Source: Planctomicrobium piriforme
GTDB taxonomy: Bacteria > Planctomycetota > Planctomycetia > Planctomycetales > Planctomycetaceae
Assembly (NCBI GenBank): GCA_945860955.1
Contig: CAMATH010000021.1
Coordinates: forward strand, 1 to 64,000
Direction of reading: 5' to 3'
Length of the DNA stretch: 64,000 nt
Both the position numbers and the translations under genes were made by a program. The notes beneath the pieces are model-generated. The model saw nothing but the letters and a program-made list of their open reading frames with translations, was not told where the DNA came from and made no database searches. Shown here piece after piece: positions 61,483-64,000 of the stretch (position 1 is the first letter of the stretch; every line of letters starts with the position of its first letter).

Positions 61483-63507
61483 CTAGAGCTGAATCCAGCT
61501 CCGAAAGCCGCTGATCAACTCATGCAGCCAGACATACGCCGCTGGCCGCCAGCCACAGGAAATGCGGGCGTGAACCGCTTCTCCTGGCCGTGGATCGACG
61601 ACGGTCCCCGGATCCAGGCGCGCCGTCACCCGAACAACGGGGACGCCTTTCCTGTCGGAATCGACAACCGCCGCGATCTGTTCGACGTTGCCCCGGTACC
61701 ACGTCGACGGTTCCGTCGCCTGAGCGAACCTCACCCGGGGACTGGTCGAAATCTTGTCATGCGTCCCGGGGACGTGGCCGATCAATCGGTTGGGCACTTG
61801 CAACTCCAAACGCCACGGCCCGGTCGGATCGCCCACGGTCATCAACGCCTGGCCGCGCTGCACCGGTCGGGCCAGAAGGCGTTGCGACAGATCCCAGGTC
61901 AGAACTTTTCCCGCCAGCGGTGCCCGAACCTGAAGTTGCGCCAACTCCTCCTGCAACATGGCTGACTGAAGCTCGAGGCTGTTGACCAATTCTCGCAGTC
62001 CCGCTTCTTCCCCACTCAGATGGGGTGCCAGGCGATCCACTCGCAACGAGCCCTCCTCGGAACCGAGTCGCGCCGCTTCCAGCGCGTTCAGTCGTTGCCG
62101 CGTAGATTCGAGTTCCCCCAGAACACGGTGCCGCTCCAGGTCGAGCCGACTGCTGCGGAGGGTGGCCAGCAGGTCGCCGGCAGCGACCTGGTCACCATGT
62201 TCCACGTGCAATTCTTCGACAACAGCGTCATCCGTCGCAAACACGTCCCTTCGCTCCACGGGCTGCAGCTCCCCGTCGGCCGGAATCTCCAGATCCAGCG
62301 GGATGAGCGCACAGGCCACCACAATGACGGCCAACCAGATCCAACGGCGTCGCCGACTCCGTTCCGGTAATTCCGATCGCTGCCCCCAATAGGCCCCCCA
62401 AGGAATCCGGTGGAATCGCTGGGAATTTCGTAACGCCGTCGCGGACAGTTTGGAAAGTGTCCGCCAGCCAGCAGGAAGCCCCACCGGCGAATTGGTGAAC
62501 CAATCACAGGCGATCGCACCCACCTTGGGATTTTCGGCGTCCGGATCGGAGGAATCGGCGGGAGGCTCCAGCGGGAAAACCAGTACTGTCCGCGCCCCCG
62601 ATGCATCCAGGTACGATTCCAGGGAAACGGCGATGACAGGTTCGGCCGGTACTCCCTCGCGAGACAACGGTCCTGTTGGAAATTGGGCCGCTGCGCATGC
62701 CTGAACATGTTGCTCCAACCGCTGGATTACGTTGGCGCGGCGTTCCACTCCCGGCGCACCGCTGACCGCAAGTGCGTGATAGTCGGTTCCTTTCCGTTCC
62801 AGGACAGTGATTCGATCACATCCCATGATGGGTCGAAGCCCTTCGGCAATCGCAATCCCGGTGGACTCCAGATCCAGGTTTTTGCCAATCGCGGTGGCGA
62901 ATTCGATCAAAGTTGAGTTGTGCGTCAGTCGCGCTTCCAACTGCGCCAGCCGGCGGGAGCGAAAATACTCGGTACAAAGCGCCGCCACCGATTCTAGAAT
63001 CGCAATTCGTGGATCGTTCTCACCGACGTGATGCGACGGTTGTGAGCCGAGGTTTTCAATCAGTCCCAGAACGCCCCCCTGGTGCAGGATTGGCGAAACG
63101 AGAGTCCAGGCGGGACCGCTGTTTTCGTGAAGGGCAATTTGGGTTGGATTCTCGCCCGGAAAGGCAATCACCCGTGACTTCTGCTCACGAATGACAGCAT
63201 CCATCAATTCGCGGCGAGTTCGCTGCAGTCCGCTCCAGGACCAGCGGGTGGCCTTCGGACTGACAGACTCACCGGCGCAGACCAGCCCCGATTCCGTGTC
63301 AAACTGCCATAAACAGGCCGCCTCGCAAAACGTCCCCGCGAGCAGGCGCGTGGTCAGTTGTCGGGCAAAATTCTGCAGGGTGTCGTTTGACTGACTCAAT
63401 TGCGAAACTTCGCGCAACAACGCATCAACGCCGGCCCAGTTGAGTTCGTCGTGCCGCTGGCTTTGCGGGTCGATCTGCGGATCGCTGCTCATCGTGGGCG
63501 ACATCAT
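61483..63507 (-). CDS. GAF-GAF-transmembrane-HlyD fusion protein
   Basis: The 674-residue protein begins with two GAF-like domains (about residues 40-180 and 195-350), then one membrane helix (about 390-405), then an HlyD adaptor part (ELQPVERRDVFATDDAVVEEL, a coiled-coil hairpin and a beta-barrel end). The GAF domains would face the cytoplasm and the adaptor part the periplasm. GAF domains bind small molecules or sense redox, so the fusion may control an efflux or export complex. A GGGGAG lies just before the double ATG at 63507/63504. It is first of the operon. Confidence 0.88.
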   Translation of the reverse strand: MMSPTMSSDPQIDPQSQRHDELNWAGVDALLREVSQLSQSNDTLQNFARQLTTRLLAGTFCEAACLWQFDTESGLVCAGESVSPKATRWSWSGLQRTRRELMDAVIREQKSRVIAFPGENPTQIALHENSGPAWTLVSPILHQGGVLGLIENLGSQPSHHVGENDPRIAILESVAALCTEYFRSRRLAQLEARLTHNSTLIEFATAIGKNLDLESTGIAIAEGLRPIMGCDRITVLERKGTDYHALAVSGAPGVERRANVIQRLEQHVQACAAAQFPTGPLSREGVPAEPVIAVSLESYLDASGARTVLVFPLEPPADSSDPDAENPKVGAIACDWFTNSPVGLPAGWRTLSKLSATALRNSQRFHRIPWGAYWGQRSELPERSRRRRWIWLAVIVVACALIPLDLEIPADGELQPVERRDVFATDDAVVEELHVEHGDQVAAGDLLATLRSSRLDLERHRVLGELESTRQRLNALEAARLGSEEGSLRVDRLAPHLSGEEAGLRELVNSLELQSAMLQEELAQLQVRAPLAGKVLTWDLSQRLLARPVQRGQALMTVGDPTGPWRLELQVPNRLIGHVPGTHDKISTSPRVRFAQATEPSTWYRGNVEQIAAVVDSDRKGVPVVRVTARLDPGTVVDPRPGEAVHARISCGWRPAAYVWLHELISGFRSWIQL

Positions 63508-63726
63508 ATCACTCCCCTGGAGAGCGGGAAGAGACGACGGGCGAAAACCGGGCGTGCCGGGGTTGAGGAACCACCCCGATCAGCGTCCCGGCAGACCGCC
63601 GTTAATCTGGGGGCTTTTGGATTGATTTGCCGAATTCAGTGACCCTTTCGAATTTTCCTGTTGTGGTGACTGTACCGCGTCCGATGAAAGTGATGATGTT
63701 GTTTCGAGTTGTTCCGGATCCCCCCC

Positions 63727-64000
63727 ATGAGTCGCGAACCGCTGACACTGTTGAGAGGACAGGTGGCTTTCGCCCGCTGGCGAAAATCACTTGATCTGCT
63801 GTTCCGTCGGTTCCTCCACGCCTCTCTTGTCGGGGCGACCATGGTCGGATGCGCATCTCCGGTACAACTTCGAGAACCTCTGTCTCAGGTGAATCAAGAA
63901 TCAACCGTCGTCGCCCGTGGTTCAAGTGTCGAAGGAGCGCAGTCGGAAACCGGCATTCTTTCGCTCGAGCCCATCGATATCACGACATCCCCAGAGAATC
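63727..64000 (+). CDS. Lipoprotein, N-terminal part only; possible outer-membrane efflux protein
   Basis: The ATG at 63727 opens a frame that runs off the right edge; about 91 residues can be read. They show a basic, amphipathic start (RWRKSLDLLFRRFLHA) and a lipobox-like MVGCAS near residue 42, followed by a polar linker. A lipoprotein divergent from an HlyD operon would fit a TolC-family outer-membrane factor, but no TolC residues are inside the window, so this is a guess. The 219-bp divergent gap to the GAF-HlyD gene is otherwise unremarkable. Confidence 0.5.
   Translation, partial: MSREPLTLLRGQVAFARWRKSLDLLFRRFLHASLVGATMVGCASPVQLREPLSQVNQESTVVARGSSVEGAQSETGILSLEPIDITTSPEN

Noticed and set aside
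1-64000. tRNA, rRNA and CRISPR arrays
   Set aside because: No cloverleaf with GTTCGA-type arm, no rRNA-like stretch and no regularly spaced identical repeats were seen by reading.

Overview
The window reads as chromosome of a Planctomycete. The markers are a DUF1549/DUF1553 protein, a DUF1501 protein and a PPC-domain protein in one operon, a second PPC-type protein, an FG-GAP/ASPIC protein, a short planctomycete-type ECF sigma factor, bacterial formylmethanofuran-dehydrogenase-like genes, and very large anchored proteins with caspase-like and VWA domains. The DNA is GC-rich, so long spurious open frames lie opposite most real genes. I see no rRNA, tRNA, CRISPR array, intact insertion sequence or phage module.

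Layout. 1-6.2 kb: an anchored TPR/FG-GAP protein cut by the left edge, then a fumarylacetoacetase-fold hydrolase, a family 9 glycosyltransferase, a secreted trypsin-like protease, a REP-like hairpin and a small secreted protein. 6.4-14.4 kb (all minus strand): a sphingolipid-type desaturase, a MoaD-like protein, an aldehyde:ferredoxin oxidoreductase, a small membrane protein, and formylmethanofuran dehydrogenase-like subunits D, B and A, that is, a C1/pterin redox cluster. The FwdC and formyltransferase partners are not in the window. 14.6-24.4 kb: a putative immunity protein, a DUF2339-DUF3999 fusion, queG preceded by an overlapping antitoxin/PIN-toxin/small-ORF chain, a barstar homologue, and a phytanoyl-CoA dioxygenase/aminotransferase pair. 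24.4-30.3 kb: an acetamidase/formamidase and a DUF4058 protein bracketed by 111-bp direct repeats, then a PPC protein and an HNH endonuclease. 30.5-39.3 kb: the DUF1549-DUF1501-PPC operon, then a radical SAM/ECF sigma operon facing it, and an NHL-repeat fragment.

39.4-57.1 kb is the most unusual part. tssK, tssL, a truncated tssM-like gene and an FHA-domain gene form one overlapping minus-strand operon. It faces a 1570-residue protein with a degenerate caspase-like domain and a VWA domain. Next to that lie a HEAT-like lipoprotein, a predicted beta-barrel protein and a second, 1740-residue caspase-like protein. No sheath, Hcp, VgrG or ClpV gene is present. I read this as a candidate trans-envelope system built from the membrane/baseplate part of type VI secretion but lacking its contractile tail.

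57.4-64 kb holds a conserved-looking secreted protein, then an overlapping operon of a GAF-GAF-HlyD adaptor, a second HlyD adaptor and a membrane protein with a PqqD/RRE-like N-terminus, an M50-type HELAH site and an HlyD-like tail. A divergent lipoprotein gene runs off the right edge. This looks like a peptide processing or export module.
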